Shown piece by piece: positions 31,687-42,074 of a DNA stretch of 50,559 nucleotides; the first letter of the stretch is position 1; each line of letters starts with the position of its first letter. The DNA comes from Candidatus Omnitrophota bacterium. GTDB lineage: Bacteria; Omnitrophota; Gorgyraeia; Gygaellales; Profunditerraquicolaceae. The notes below the pieces were generated by a model. The model saw nothing but the letters and a program-made list of their open reading frames with translations. It was not told where the DNA came from and made no database searches. Made by a program: the position numbers and the translations under genes. The DNA lies in assembly GCA_028712505.1 (NCBI GenBank), contig JAQTQC010000011.1, forward strand, positions 1 to 50,559. Direction: 5' to 3'.

Positions 31687-32565
31687 ATGGTAACCGATGC
31701 CCAAAAACACTATCAAAGAATCAGAAAAATACTCCTGATCATACTTGCCTTGAACTGGCTTACGGCTTTAGCTAAGATCATCTACGGTTTAAGCAGCCGC
31801 TGTTCAAGTATGACCGCTGATGGCTTTCATTCGCTTTCAGATGGTACCTCTAACCTCATCGGTCTACTGGGAATCCATTTTGCCTGCCAACCGATAGATA
31901 AAGACCACCCTTACGGACATAAAAAATATGAAACATTATTCTCCCTGGCAATCTCCGCTATGCTTTTTATCGTAGCATTTAATTTAATTAAACAGGGCTG
32001 GAGCCGCCTTCTCCACCCTATCATCCCTCAGGTTGATATAAGCAGCTTTATAGTCATGATTATCACTTTAGCGGTGAATATCTGGGTAATGCTTTATGAA
32101 TACAAAAGAGGGAGGGAATTAAAAAGTGATATCCTGATTTCTGACTCGATGCATACACGAGCGGATATCTTCACATCTTTTTCAGTAATCGCTTCTCTTA
32201 TCGCGATAAAATTAGGCCTTCCCATAATCGACCCGATCATAACTATCCTTATAGCCCTGTTTATCGGATTTGCCGCCTTTGAGATAGCCAAACAAAGCTC
32301 TGATGTCCTCTGTGATACAGCGGTTTTCTTAGATGACCAGAAAATCAGGGAAATTGTATTAAAAACAAAGGGTGTGCGCGCCTGCCATAAGATCCGCAGC
32401 CGCGGCAGAATTGATGATATCTATATTGACCTGCATGTCCAGGTCAATCCCCAGATGCACATTAACAGTGCCCACCAAATAAGCGACAACATTGAAGAAG
32501 CGATCAAATCCGCTATACCCGGGATAACCGATGTAGTAGTGCATATGGAACCCCTGGAACATTAG
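31687..32565 (+). CDS. Cation diffusion facilitator (CDF) metal efflux protein
   Basis: A 292-residue protein from the ATG at 31687, with six helices. The zinc sites MTADGFHSLSDG in helix 2 and ISDSMHTRADIFTS in helix 5 (both Hx3D) and the cytosolic C-terminal domain with RSRGRIDDIYIDLHVQV are as in FieF/YiiP. It exports Zn, Fe or Mn by proton exchange. The in-frame ATG 13 codons upstream is rejected because it lies 5' of the promoter boxes; 31687 fits the -10 box. Confidence 0.92.
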   Translation: MVTDAQKHYQRIRKILLIILALNWLTALAKIIYGLSSRCSSMTADGFHSLSDGTSNLIGLLGIHFACQPIDKDHPYGHKKYETLFSLAISAMLFIVAFNLIKQGWSRLLHPIIPQVDISSFIVMIITLAVNIWVMLYEYKRGRELKSDILISDSMHTRADIFTSFSVIASLIAIKLGLPIIDPIITILIALFIGFAAFEIAKQSSDVLCDTAVFLDDQKIREIVLKTKGVRACHKIRSRGRIDDIYIDLHVQVNPQMHINSAHQISDNIEEAIKSAIPGITDVVVHMEPLEH

Positions 32566-32584
32566 CAAGGTTCCGGTATCCTTT

Positions 32585-34072
32585 TTATTTCCTTTTCCTC
32601 AAAGAAAATACTACAACCCAGCCATCAATCAACAGGCAGAAAAGAATGAACCAGTCGCCGTAACGATTGTAAATTGTGCGGCCAAGAGAAGACAAATAGA
32701 TGTTTTTGCTGCTATAGCCTCGGATAAAACTCGATCTTCCGGAATAATCCTGCACCATTGATGAAGGCCTGCCAAAAGGATCAATAAAACCAGATATACC
32801 GGTATTGGCTGAACGCACAAGATAGAGGCGATTCTCAACTGCCCGGAAAACCGAAGCCGCAAAATGCTGATATGGCGCGCTGCTTTCTTTATACCAGGCA
32901 TCATTAGTGATATTCACCAGGAATCTGGCCCCTCTTTTTACAAACTCCCGGGATAACTCGGGGAAAAGATCCTCAAAGCAGATGAGCACCCCAAAATTAT
33001 CCGGCTGATCAAATATGGTATATTCCTTACCCGGCTCTATATCTCCGATTGGAGCAATAGACTGCAGAAAAGGAAAGGTATCCTTAAATGGAACGAATTC
33101 ACCGAACGGAACCAGATGAAGTTTATTGTATATTTTCTCCGGTTCACCCAGATTATTAATAAATAGGGCGCTGTTAAAATACGTACCGCCAAAACGGGAA
33201 ACCACTCCCAATAATAAGTTAGTATTTAATTGGCTGGCTAAAGAAAAAACCTGGTTGAATTCCATAGCAGCATCTTCATCCCCCCAAATGACCGGCACAG
33301 ATGCCTCCGGCCAAATAATCAAACTAGAACCGTCCTGAGCAACAGCCCTGGTCAGCTTTTTGTAAGTATCCAATATACCGGCAGCTGATGGTTTATCCCA
33401 TTTTAAATCCTGGGGAATATTCCCCTGGACTATAGAAACTTTGCACCATTGATTATCGGACCGCAATTCCGGCTTAAGGCGTAACTTGTAAAAACCATAA
33501 CCTAAGGATAACAATAATAGGCACAGGCATACACAGAGGGCTTTTACCTTTAAGCTTTTTCGCCAGGCCAAATAGAAACCTACGTTAATCAGGGCGACAA
33601 GGAATGAAATCCCCCAGATACCGGTTATATCCGCAATCTGGATAACCAACAGGTTTCTATACTGAGAAAGACCTAATAATGCCCAAGGAAAACCTGTAAA
33701 TAAATACCCCCGCGCATATTCTAACAACACCCAACTGCTTGGTATGAAAAATAACAAAAACCCGGAAGAATAAGAACGGGATAAATAAACTAAACAACCG
33801 AAGGCACCGAAATAAACAGCCAGGTATAAGATTAGAACAACCTGGCCAAGGAGAGTTACATGGATAAGCCAATATATAGTCAGGCTCCAAAAAATAATCC
33901 CGCAAATATATGCATTAATAAATGACCGGAGTAAAGTTCCCCTCTCTAACGAAATCAACAGCGGAATTAAACCAAGCCAGGCGAAAACCCAGAGATTAAA
34001 ACTGGAAAAGGCCAGTGAAAGCAGGACTGCGGATAAAATAGGCAGGATTGGACGGATCATTTGGCGCAGCAC
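32585..34072 (-). CDS. lnt: Apolipoprotein N-acyltransferase
   Basis: A 495-residue enzyme with an N-terminal set of about six membrane helices, a periplasmic nitrilase domain and a last helix. The catalytic triad is seen in IIWPEASVP (Glu), [14 protein letters not shown] (Lys) and [14 protein letters not shown] (Cys). It adds the third acyl chain to outer-membrane lipoproteins, so several lipoproteins in this window are its clients. It overlaps secA by 16 bp. Confidence 0.95.
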   Translation of the reverse strand: MLRQMIRPILPILSAVLLSLAFSSFNLWVFAWLGLIPLLISLERGTLLRSFINAYICGIIFWSLTIYWLIHVTLLGQVVLILYLAVYFGAFGCLVYLSRSYSSGFLLFFIPSSWVLLEYARGYLFTGFPWALLGLSQYRNLLVIQIADITGIWGISFLVALINVGFYLAWRKSLKVKALCVCLCLLLLSLGYGFYKLRLKPELRSDNQWCKVSIVQGNIPQDLKWDKPSAAGILDTYKKLTRAVAQDGSSLIIWPEASVPVIWGDEDAAMEFNQVFSLASQLNTNLLLGVVSRFGGTYFNSALFINNLGEPEKIYNKLHLVPFGEFVPFKDTFPFLQSIAPIGDIEPGKEYTIFDQPDNFGVLICFEDLFPELSREFVKRGARFLVNITNDAWYKESSAPYQHFAASVFRAVENRLYLVRSANTGISGFIDPFGRPSSMVQDYSGRSSFIRGYSSKNIYLSSLGRTIYNRYGDWFILFCLLIDGWVVVFSLRKRK

Positions 34073-36981
34073 TTCTTATATTTCTTCCCCGAGCCGCAAG
34101 GACAAGGATCATTGCGGCCAACTTTAGGCTGTTGAGACTGTACAGGCCTGGCTGTCGCCGTCGGCTTAACCGGAGCCTCTGCTTCTAAAACATCTTCTCC
34201 GCCGGCGGGAGCCTGGAATTTTACCGACTCCGGATGGGAAAGCTCTTTAGGAACAGAACTGAAAACACCCTGAAATCTATCCGGCTTAGCCGGTTGTACT
34301 TTAAAAATAGTCTCCACAGCTTCTTCTTCGATAGCGCTGATCATCTGGGAGAACATTTCAAAAGCCTCGCGCTTATATTCAATCAAAGGATCCCGCTGCC
34401 CATAGGCGCGCAGACCTATACCTTCGCGTAAACTATCCATAGCGTAAAGATGGTCTTTCCATTTACTGTCTATAATCTGCAGAAATACCATGCCTTCCAG
34501 ATTACGCATCAACTCGGGAGTAATCGCCTTTTCTTTATTTTCGTAAGCCGCAAGCAGCTGGATACACAATTTATCCTTAACCTCCTGATCCTCCAGGCCG
34601 CTGAATTCCTCCGCGTTAAGCTCCAGCCCAAACTTTAAAGATACCGAACTGATTAATCCTACGGTATCAATTTCAGATGAATCTGACTGGTGGTAAACAT
34701 GCAGATACTCCTCAGTAAGTTTATTGATGATTTCCGCAATATTATCTTTTAGAGAGAAACCCTCCAGGATCTGCCGGCGTTGGCCGTAGATGATCTCTCT
34801 TTGTTTATTCATCACGTTATCATATTCTAAAAGCTGTTTTCTAATCTCAAAGTTGTGCTGCTCAACCCGGCGCTGGGCAATCTCAATAGAGCCGGTAACC
34901 CAGGGATGTTCGATAACCTGGCCTTCCTCTAAACCCAATTTATCCATCAGCCCGATAATCCTGTCTGAACCAAACAAACGCATAAGATCATCTTTCAATG
35001 ATACATAAAAACGCGAAGAGCCGGGATCCCCCTGGCGGCCGCTTCTTCCGCGCAGCTGATTATCAATACGCCGAGCCTCATGGCGCTCTGTACCTAAAAC
35101 ATGCAGACCACCTACTTCTACCACTTTTTGATGCTCGACTGCAGACTCTCTTTTATACCGCTCAAGAATAGCCTTATATTCATTCTGGTAATTCGGGTCT
35201 TCGGGGTTTAATTTTTGTTTAGCTACATTTCTGGCAATATATTCAGGGTTGCCTCCCAAGAGGATATCCGTGCCGCGGCCGGCCATGTTGGTAGCGATAG
35301 TCACTCCCTTATATCTACCGGCCTGGGCAATAATTTCCGCCTCAAGCTCATGATATTTAGCATTTAATACCTGATGCGGGACTCCCCGGCGCTTAAGCAT
35401 CTCGGAAAGCATTTCAGATTTGTCGATAGTGATTGTACCGACCAAAACAGGTTTACCCGCTTCGTATAACTCGACAATCTCCTCAACTACGGCGGCAAAT
35501 TTCTCCTTTTCGGTCTTATAAATACGATCGGGGTAATTCTTACGCACCAAGGACTGGTTTGTCGGCAACACAACTACATCCAGCTGGTATATATTCTTAA
35601 ATTCATTGGCCTCGGTAAAAGCAGTCCCGGTCATCCCGGCAAGTTTTTCATACATCCGGAAATAATTCTGGAAAGTTATTGTGGCTAAAGTCTGGTTTTC
35701 CCGTTCAATCCTTAACCCTTCTTTAGATTCAACGGCCTGATGCAGGCCATCTGACCAGCGTCTGCCCGGCATAAGCCTGCCGGTAAATTCATCAACGATA
35801 ATTACCTGTCCGTCCTTAACCACATAATCCACATCCCGTTGAAAAAACTCCTTAGCCCGTAAAGCCTGGATAGTATGATGACGAAATTCGATAGTTTCCA
35901 AGGTATGCAAGGAATCAATACCCCAAAGCTTGGCCGCCTTAACCTCTCCATCCTCGGTAAGGGCAACGGTCTGGGCTTTTTCATCAGCGACATAATCAAA
36001 ACCCTGACCTAAATCCACCCCTTTATATTTTGCGTCAATCTCGTCTTTTTCCGTAACCCGACGGCCGCTTAAATTCTCAACTATCTTCTTAGCGATATAA
36101 TATTTCTCGGTGGATTCTTCCGCCGGACCGGAAATAATTAAAGGCGTACGCGCTTCATCGATTAATATCGAATCAACCTCATCCACAATGGCATAATAAA
36201 AAGGCCGCTGCACCAAATCGGCGACAGAATATTTCATATTATCGCGCAGATAGTCAAAACCAAATTCATTGTTTGTACCGTAAGTTATATCGCAGGAATA
36301 AGCAATCTTCCTTTCTTCGTCAGACATATCGTGCTGGATAGTACCTACAGATAAACCTAGAAATTCAAATACCGGCCCCATCCATTCGCGGTCACGCCGG
36401 GCAAGATAATCGTTGACCGTCACGATATGCACGCCTTTACCTAATAATGCGTTCAGATAAGCCGGCAGCGTGGCAACTAAAGTTTTTCCTTCTCCGGTAG
36501 ACATCTCGGCGATCCTTCCCTCATGCAGGATGATCCCGCCAGCAATCTGGACGTCAAAATGCCTTAAACCTATTGTGCGCTTGGATGCCTCCCGGACTAC
36601 CGCAAAAGCCTCGGGTAAAATGTCGGCAAAAATCCTGTTCCGGCTTATTTTAATTTTTTCTCTTAACTTTTCTTTTTCTTCAGGCATAGCCACTGAAAGC
36701 ATGACCTGCCGCTGTTCTTCTAATTCCTGCGCCAGCTGTTCAGACTTATCGCTTAGATGTTTCTTAAACTCATCTGATTTGGCTCGAAGTTCGGCATCGC
36801 TAAGCTGGCTTATCCTGGATTCAAATGAATTAACCAATTCAACTGCCCTGGCTAACTCCACCATCTTATTCATCGACGGACTAGGCATCTCGGAATGCAG
36901 GGTAATCTTTACCCCGGGAAATTTCTTCCTGATGGCATCCTGCTTGCTCTTAAGAATAACTTTTTTAATCAACCCGAGCAT
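34057..36981 (-). CDS. secA: Preprotein translocase ATPase SecA
   Basis: A 974-residue protein with Walker [73 protein letters not shown] and [17 protein letters not shown], and the C-terminal zinc motif [13 protein letters not shown]. It drives Sec-dependent export. AAGGTG before the ATG at 36981 supports the start. The length is normal for Gram-negative-type SecA with the metal-binding C-terminus. Confidence 0.98.
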   Translation of the reverse strand: MLGLIKKVILKSKQDAIRKKFPGVKITLHSEMPSPSMNKMVELARAVELVNSFESRISQLSDAELRAKSDEFKKHLSDKSEQLAQELEEQRQVMLSVAMPEEKEKLREKIKISRNRIFADILPEAFAVVREASKRTIGLRHFDVQIAGGIILHEGRIAEMSTGEGKTLVATLPAYLNALLGKGVHIVTVNDYLARRDREWMGPVFEFLGLSVGTIQHDMSDEERKIAYSCDITYGTNNEFGFDYLRDNMKYSVADLVQRPFYYAIVDEVDSILIDEARTPLIISGPAEESTEKYYIAKKIVENLSGRRVTEKDEIDAKYKGVDLGQGFDYVADEKAQTVALTEDGEVKAAKLWGIDSLHTLETIEFRHHTIQALRAKEFFQRDVDYVVKDGQVIIVDEFTGRLMPGRRWSDGLHQAVESKEGLRIERENQTLATITFQNYFRMYEKLAGMTGTAFTEANEFKNIYQLDVVVLPTNQSLVRKNYPDRIYKTEKEKFAAVVEEIVELYEAGKPVLVGTITIDKSEMLSEMLKRRGVPHQVLNAKYHELEAEIIAQAGRYKGVTIATNMAGRGTDILLGGNPEYIARNVAKQKLNPEDPNYQNEYKAILERYKRESAVEHQKVVEVGGLHVLGTERHEARRIDNQLRGRSGRQGDPGSSRFYVSLKDDLMRLFGSDRIIGLMDKLGLEEGQVIEHPWVTGSIEIAQRRVEQHNFEIRKQLLEYDNVMNKQREIIYGQRRQILEGFSLKDNIAEIINKLTEEYLHVYHQSDSSEIDTVGLISSVSLKFGLELNAEEFSGLEDQEVKDKLCIQLLAAYENKEKAITPELMRNLEGMVFLQIIDSKWKDHLYAMDSLREGIGLRAYGQRDPLIEYKREAFEMFSQMISAIEEEAVETIFKVQPAKPDRFQGVFSSVPKELSHPESVKFQAPAGGEDVLEAEAPVKPTATARPVQSQQPKVGRNDPCPCGSGKKYKKCCAK

Positions 36982-36991
36982 AAAAACACCT

Positions 36992-38114
36992 TTACCCCAC
37001 TCTCTTCTGGGATCCCTGTTTATTTGCGCTCATTTTAAGAAAGGCCTCAATAAATTCATCAAGCCCTCCGTCTAAAACCTTGTTGCTGTCGCCAGTTTCA
37101 AAATCAGTACGATGATCTTTGATTAAATTATACGGATGCAAAACATAAGAACGGATCTGGCTGCCCCACTCAATCTTCTTCTTGTCTGAATCCTGCTGCC
37201 TTAATTCTGCTTCTTTTCTTTCCTGTTCCGCTTCATAAATACGTGCCTTTAATATTTTTAAAGCGGTATCTTTATTTTGATGCTGTGAACGTTCATTCTG
37301 ACACTGAGCAACAATACCGGTAGGAATATGAGTAATCCTTACCGCTGAATCTGTGGTGTTCACGCTTTGTCCGCCAGCCCCCTTGGCGCGAAAAACATCT
37401 ATACGCAGATCTTTTTCTTCAAGCTTGATATCCAATTCTTCTTCTATCTCAGGGATGACATCTACCGAGGCAAAAGATGTATGCCTGCGTTTGTTGGCAT
37501 CAAACGGAGAAATACGCACTAACCGGTGCACCCCGCGCTCTGCCTTCAGATAACCATAAACATAATCACCTTCGATTAAAATGGTAACATTCTTGATCCC
37601 TGCTTCTTCGCCATCAAGCAAATCAATTGTTTTTACGCTATATCCGTGGCTTTCCGCAAAACGAGTATACATCCTGAAAAGCATGCCTGCCCAATCGCAA
37701 GACTCCGTCCCGCCTGCGCCCGCATTAATGCTAAGAATCGCGCTGTTTTTATCCAGTGGCCCACCCAGAAGAACCTGGAATTCCAATTTATCTACTATTG
37801 CTAAAAGGCTATCCGTATTGCGCGCTAAATCCAAAAGCAGATCATTATCATCTTCTTTTACCAAAGGGGTAAGCTCTTTAAGCTCTTGGTATTTTTTGTT
37901 AGCCAGATCCCAAGGCTCTACTATCGCTTTAAGAATTTTTAGTTCTTTAACTACCTTCCTGGGACGGTCCGTATTATCCCAGAAATCTGAGGCGGACATT
38001 TGGCCGGACAAAACATCTATCTGTTGCTTTTTATTTATAACGTCAAAGATAACCTCTTAAATTCTCGATCCTCACTCCTAAGTCATTTAATTTATTCTTG
38101 ATTTCTTCAAGCAT
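36992..38114 (-). CDS. prfB: Peptide chain release factor 2 with programmed +1 frameshift
   Basis: The gene starts at the ATG at 38114 (SD GGAGA), reads 23 codons and meets TGA at 38045-38043. The site reads AGAGGT, then TAT CTT TGA C. Skipping the T at 38045 gives GAC and the main frame, about 373 residues in all. This is the classic autoregulatory +1 shift: low RF2 slows TGA decoding and favours the shift. The body shows SPF in [11 protein letters not shown] (stop-codon recognition of TGA/TAA) and the catalytic GGQ in [14 protein letters not shown] simple ORF finder starts it at 38011 and misses the N-terminus. Confidence 0.96.
38045..38060 (-). promoter_or_regulatory. prfB frameshift site
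   Basis: The slippery CTT TGA C, with an SD-like AGAGGT three bases before the CTT, matches the E. coli prfB site AGGGGGTATCTTTGAC in all but the purine-rich part. Confidence 0.9.
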
Positions 38115-38131
38115 GATTATCTCCTCAATTA

Positions 38132-39202
38132 TTATCTTTTTATTCCCCTGAAGGACAGCATAAACTCATCGCGGCTATCCGCGGCGCTGGCAGCATCCTC
38201 TTCAGTAATTTTTCCCTCCTGGACCAACTTAACCAGAGACTGATTAAATGACTGCATGCCGAATATCGCTCCATCATCAATAAACTGGGGGATCTCCCAC
38301 ACCTTTCCTTCGCGAATCAAGCGGCTGATAGTAGGGGTAAGCAGCATGATTTCATATGCCGGAACACGGCCTAAACCATCCTTAGCAGGCACCAGGCGTA
38401 AAGAGATTACGCCTTTCAATAGTGTGGCTAACTGGTTCCTGGCCTCCTGGTGTTGATGCGGAGGATAAAGATTGATTAATCTTTCCACACTCTGGGCAGC
38501 ATTAATGGTATGCAGGGTACTTAAAACCAATACGCCGGTTTCCGCGGCGGTCATCGCGCTGGAAACAGTTTCATAATCACGGATGTTACCGATAAATATA
38601 ACATCCGGACTCTGTAAAGTAAAGGAACGTAAGGCTACTTCGTAAGAAGCTACATCAATGCCTAATTCCCGCTGGTTGATAATTGATTGTTTATCTTCAA
38701 AGGTAAATTCAATCGGTTCTTCAGCAGTCAAAATATGTTTTTTGGAACTACTGTTGATATACTCCATCATACTGGCAATGGTTGTGGATTTGCCACTGCC
38801 CATACTGCCAGTTAAAAGCACCAGGCCCCGGGTTTCCAGCGATAGCTTTTTCAATATTTCAACGGGGAGGTTTAACTCCTCAAAAGTAGATATATAATTA
38901 CGCACATTCCTGATAACGATGGAAGGCCAGTTCCTCTGCATAAATATACTCACGCGGAAACGACGGCCGAACTCTTCGAGATAGACGGCAAAATCCACAT
39001 CCATCTTATTCCTAAAGATATCCAGCTGTTTGAAATTAGCCAACTGATGAGTGGCAAGCATGACATCTTCTACACTCAAGATATGATCACCCATATGCAC
39101 GATCTTACCATCAATACGCAGGCGCGGCGTACCGCCAGCCCGGTAAAACAGATCCGAACCGCCCTTGGCGATCATCTCCTGCAATAATTGCTTGATATCC
39201 AT
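38132..39202 (-). CDS. PilT/PilU-like retraction ATPase with altered Walker B
   Basis: A 356-residue secretion ATPase: MDIKQLLQEMIAKGGSDLF start, RVSIFMQRNW, Walker A LTGSMGSGKSTT, His box LSTLHTINAAQSVERLI. The Walker B region reads SPDVIFIGNIRDYETV; nearly all PilT/PilU proteins have GEMRD or GEIRD, so the catalytic glutamate is asparagine here. The C-terminus (EDAASAADSRDEFMLSFRG) is closer to PilU than PilT. GGAGGG precedes the ATG. No pilus structural genes are close, but comEC and comEA are in the window. ATP hydrolysis may be weak or depend on a partner PilT. Confidence 0.88.
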   Translation of the reverse strand: MDIKQLLQEMIAKGGSDLFYRAGGTPRLRIDGKIVHMGDHILSVEDVMLATHQLANFKQLDIFRNKMDVDFAVYLEEFGRRFRVSIFMQRNWPSIVIRNVRNYISTFEELNLPVEILKKLSLETRGLVLLTGSMGSGKSTTIASMMEYINSSSKKHILTAEEPIEFTFEDKQSIINQRELGIDVASYEVALRSFTLQSPDVIFIGNIRDYETVSSAMTAAETGVLVLSTLHTINAAQSVERLINLYPPHQHQEARNQLATLLKGVISLRLVPAKDGLGRVPAYEIMLLTPTISRLIREGKVWEIPQFIDDGAIFGMQSFNQSLVKLVQEGKITEEDAASAADSRDEFMLSFRGIKR

Positions 39203-39274
39203 TTTCCCTCCAAGGATAAATCTTAAGTATTAATACTATTTGCTTCTATCAAAACATACCAGATTTCAAACTTG

Positions 39275-39336
39275 CCTCGGAGTTTTATTTAAAAACTTCG
39301 AGGACTGCGCAAATGTCTGCCCAAGGCAGACATTTG
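39275..39336. repeat. Two tandem strong hairpins
   Basis: Hairpin 1: arms CCTCGGAGTTTT (39275-39286) and AAAACTTCGAGG (39292-39303), 12 bp with one G.U pair. Hairpin 2: arms CAAATGTCTGCC (39310-39321) and GGCAGACATTTG (39325-39336), 12 bp perfect, 3-base loop. They fill the gap between the pilT-like gene and the glycosyltransferase, the second five bases beyond the latter's stop. Neither has a clear U-run on the minus strand, so simple intrinsic termination is not proven. Confidence 0.6.
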
Positions 39337-39341
39337 TTTGA

Positions 39342-40835
39342 TTATAACACTTTGTTTCCTTTTAGTGTAGGATTAAATTCCATATACTTTGCAAACATCA
39401 GCCGGCTTTGAGCATCTAATGCCGGAGAAGAACCAAGAACCAATATGATAAACGGGACAAAAAACCATTCCAGAATTAAGAGTACGTTCTTAAACCAGCT
39501 GATTCCTTTAGGCCGAGGCGGCAAGATCGTCCAGCTTAAGAATATCCAAGTTAAGCTGGTCAATAAAGTAAACTGGAATAACAATCCGGTAATCTTCGGT
39601 AAATTATAGGCAATCGCCATTTGGCTGAATAACCTACCCCCGAAAAATATCGGCAACGGACCGATAATAACCAGGATAACTGCCCAAACTGCCCAGCTGA
39701 CATGGCTTTCTAAAAGATGGAACAATCTTCTTAACTTTGTCAATAAGGGTATATTCCCGTTTTTAATAAACCCTACCGCTACAAAAGGAAAGTTTTCTAC
39801 GCCCCAGGCCCATCTCCTTTTCTGTTTATACTGTACAACCATGGTCCGCCAGATATTGCTGGAATAAGCCACATCCATCGAGACTGTAATATACATCGGG
39901 ACCACCCGGTAATCACCGTTATAATGCAAAAATCCTTTCCAATAGATTACCGAATCATCCGAGATCATATTCCTCGGCCAATAATCCACCTCGACCAGAG
40001 TCTTAAAACTCATACTGTGGCTGGAGAATGTAACAAATTTCTCCAGCCGCATACTCTCGATCATCTGACAAAATGAACTGCTGATTTCAACCAACCTGGC
40101 GAAAGACGGGGCCTGCCAGATATTGTTATTATACACCGGCATCGGTTGGTAACTTGCCTGATGGGGCTTATCCGAAGTTAAGAAATGATAACTCAAACAA
40201 CCAAAATATTCCGGCTGAACGCAAGTATCCGCGTCAAAACAAGAAACTATCACATGCTCACAACCAATCCCCCTGGCGTCTATATACTTCTTAGCAGTCA
40301 AAGCTCCCCAAGTAGCATTGGCTCCTTTAGTGCGGCTCTCACCCTCCAGCATATCAGGATGAAAGGCAGATAAATAAGCACCGAATTTACCGCTAAACTC
40401 CTCTTCTAAAGCCAAAGCATTATCGTGCGCATGGGAAGATCTTTCTTCAAAAGAAATAACTACGATCATCTTCTCTTTAGGATAATGGCTGGCACTTAAA
40501 GCTGCCAGTGACGGACGCAGGACCTCCAATCCTTCATTATAAACCGGGAATATAATCAGTTGAAATAGATTTTCCCAGCCCTTTTCCCGATCCAGACTCA
40601 GACAACGGCTTAACCAGTCTTCGCCCTTTTGGCAGGAGATCCGGTGGTGAGCCATGATTAAAAGCGTAGTTAAATAAACCGTTCGGATAATCCAATAAAA
40701 ATCAAAACTGATAATCACAATGGCGCTGGCTACAGGATATTTAACCGATAATAGAACGAGAGATATGATCACACCCCAGGAGATACTTCCGGGTATAATC
40801 TCAAAAACGCGCTTTAAAATTCCGGGATTATTCAT
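39342..40835 (-). CDS. Membrane glycosyltransferase family 2 (processive type)
   Basis: A 497-residue GT2 enzyme: two N-terminal helices, IIFPVYNEGLEVLRPSLAAL, the DxD motif in VSCFDADTCVQPEYFG, the acid pair in MISDDSVIYWKG and the QxxRW-type QKRRWAWGVENFP, then about five C-terminal helices. This layout is that of cellulose/hyaluronan-type or single-addition membrane glycosyltransferases. Substrate unknown. It overlaps the PEGA gene by 8 bp. Confidence 0.85.
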   Translation of the reverse strand: MNNPGILKRVFEIIPGSISWGVIISLVLLSVKYPVASAIVIISFDFYWIIRTVYLTTLLIMAHHRISCQKGEDWLSRCLSLDREKGWENLFQLIIFPVYNEGLEVLRPSLAALSASHYPKEKMIVVISFEERSSHAHDNALALEEEFSGKFGAYLSAFHPDMLEGESRTKGANATWGALTAKKYIDARGIGCEHVIVSCFDADTCVQPEYFGCLSYHFLTSDKPHQASYQPMPVYNNNIWQAPSFARLVEISSSFCQMIESMRLEKFVTFSSHSMSFKTLVEVDYWPRNMISDDSVIYWKGFLHYNGDYRVVPMYITVSMDVAYSSNIWRTMVVQYKQKRRWAWGVENFPFVAVGFIKNGNIPLLTKLRRLFHLLESHVSWAVWAVILVIIGPLPIFFGGRLFSQMAIAYNLPKITGLLFQFTLLTSLTWIFLSWTILPPRPKGISWFKNVLLILEWFFVPFIILVLGSSPALDAQSRLMFAKYMEFNPTLKGNKVL

Positions 40836-41817
40836 TTGCCTTCTGCATCAACCTTTCTAATAAATAAAGTTCCGGGCTTAATTCCAGCTTGTACAGGTTA
40901 TTATAGGAGGAGCCATCGGGTTTTCTTTGATTATCGCTGAAATAAAGCACCTGACGTTTATTATCATAAAAGGCCTCGGCTGCCTCCTTGTTTAATTCTA
41001 TCAGGTTCACCGGCTTAGCCTGTGCCCTGGATTCAATCACCGCGACGTGCTTATCAGTCAAGACTATCAAATGATAGCTATCCGAATGCCAGAATACTTT
41101 AATAATCTGCTCCCGGGGATAATCCAGGAAGATAAAAGAATCTGAATACATATAATCATCCCGGCTATCCAGAAAAATTACGCTGATCTGATGGGGATTA
41201 CAAATGAACATCTTGCCTTTATCCGGAGAGACATCCCAACCGCTGATCTTACCGAATTTATCAGGGAGACTGGCAACATCCTCGAAGTTAGTTCCATCCA
41301 GATTAGACCTGTAGACAATCTTGTCTTCCTGGTCTAAATAATAGATCATACTATCCTCGAGATCCACGCGGAAAAAAGAGAATCCGCTCTGATTTAACTG
41401 CTGCAGGTCAGGCCGCAAGGGGAAAAGAATGACTTTGTCAATACGGCTGACCTTTCCCGCCTCTACGTCTATTTCAGATCTCCAAGGATAATACTTTGCT
41501 AATGTCAAGGTAACCTTATAAACACCGGGAAGCAGTTCCTGTATGCTTGCCGGGCTTTTCTCGGGGATAAGCTTGCCGTTAACATAAATACTGGCCCCTT
41601 CAGGCTGAGTCTTGATATAAATCAGCCCTGTTTTAACAAATTTCAATGTATGCGTGTTGAATTTATAGCCTAGGGCAAAAGATAATATAAATGGCAGGCC
41701 GCAAAAAAATAAAAGCAGGCTTAAATAAAATAAGAGGCTCCTTACCCTTTGAAAGGCCGAATCCGTGAAAGAACAAAGCCCCTTAATAGTATATTTTTTC
41801 TTTAACCAGTTAAACAT
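40828..41817 (-). CDS. PEGA-domain membrane protein with beta-propeller-like part
   Basis: A 329-residue protein with one membrane helix (about 28-52), a PEGA domain of about 70 residues (KTQPEGASIYVNGKLIPEKS and LLPGVYKVTLTLAKYYPW) and then a stretch with repeated W/D-rich blades (DLEDSMIYYLDQEDKIVYRS and similar), which looks like part of a propeller. The role is unknown, likely surface or envelope related. It overlaps ogt by 16 bp and the GT2 gene by 8 bp. Confidence 0.75.
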   Translation of the reverse strand: MFNWLKKKYTIKGLCSFTDSAFQRVRSLLFYLSLLLFFCGLPFILSFALGYKFNTHTLKFVKTGLIYIKTQPEGASIYVNGKLIPEKSPASIQELLPGVYKVTLTLAKYYPWRSEIDVEAGKVSRIDKVILFPLRPDLQQLNQSGFSFFRVDLEDSMIYYLDQEDKIVYRSNLDGTNFEDVASLPDKFGKISGWDVSPDKGKMFICNPHQISVIFLDSRDDYMYSDSFIFLDYPREQIIKVFWHSDSYHLIVLTDKHVAVIESRAQAKPVNLIELNKEAAEAFYDNKRQVLYFSDNQRKPDGSSYNNLYKLELSPELYLLERLMQKANE

Positions 41818-42074
41818 CGGGCTAGCTTACTCTCCAATTCCAATAAAAGCTTCTTTTGTTTTACACCAAACACATAACCGCCAATTTTATTGTTGTTTTT
41901 TATCACCCGGTGACAGGGGATAATCAAAGGGTAAGGATTGCGTTTTAAAACCTGCCCCACTGCCTGATATGCCCGGCCAACGCCTGCTCTTTGCGCCACC
42001 CATTTATAGCTCCGAACCTCGCCCAGGGGGATAGTTAAGACCGCTTTATAAACTTTTTCGGCAAATGAAGTCAT
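41802..42074 (-). CDS. MGMT-family DNA-binding domain protein (Ogt-like)
   Basis: A 90-residue protein consisting of the winged-helix MGMT domain only: PLGEVRSYKWVAQRAG, the active-site IIPCHRVI with C54 present and GGYVFGVKQKKLLLELE. The N-terminal RNase-H-like part of full Ogt/Ada is missing. The arginine finger of human MGMT (ARAVG) is glutamine here (YQAVG, Q37). It may repair O6-alkylguanine or only flag such lesions for excision, as the alkyltransferase-like proteins do. It is coupled to uvrC by an ATGA overlap, which favours a link to nucleotide excision repair. Confidence 0.86.
   Translation of the reverse strand: MTSFAEKVYKAVLTIPLGEVRSYKWVAQRAGVGRAYQAVGQVLKRNPYPLIIPCHRVIKNNNKIGGYVFGVKQKKLLLELESKLARCLTG

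Noticed and set aside
32554..32584. Terminator between the convergent CDF and lnt genes
   Set aside because: Only a 5-bp GGAAC/GTTCC stem within the CDF end, with the T-run displaced by several bases; too weak to list.
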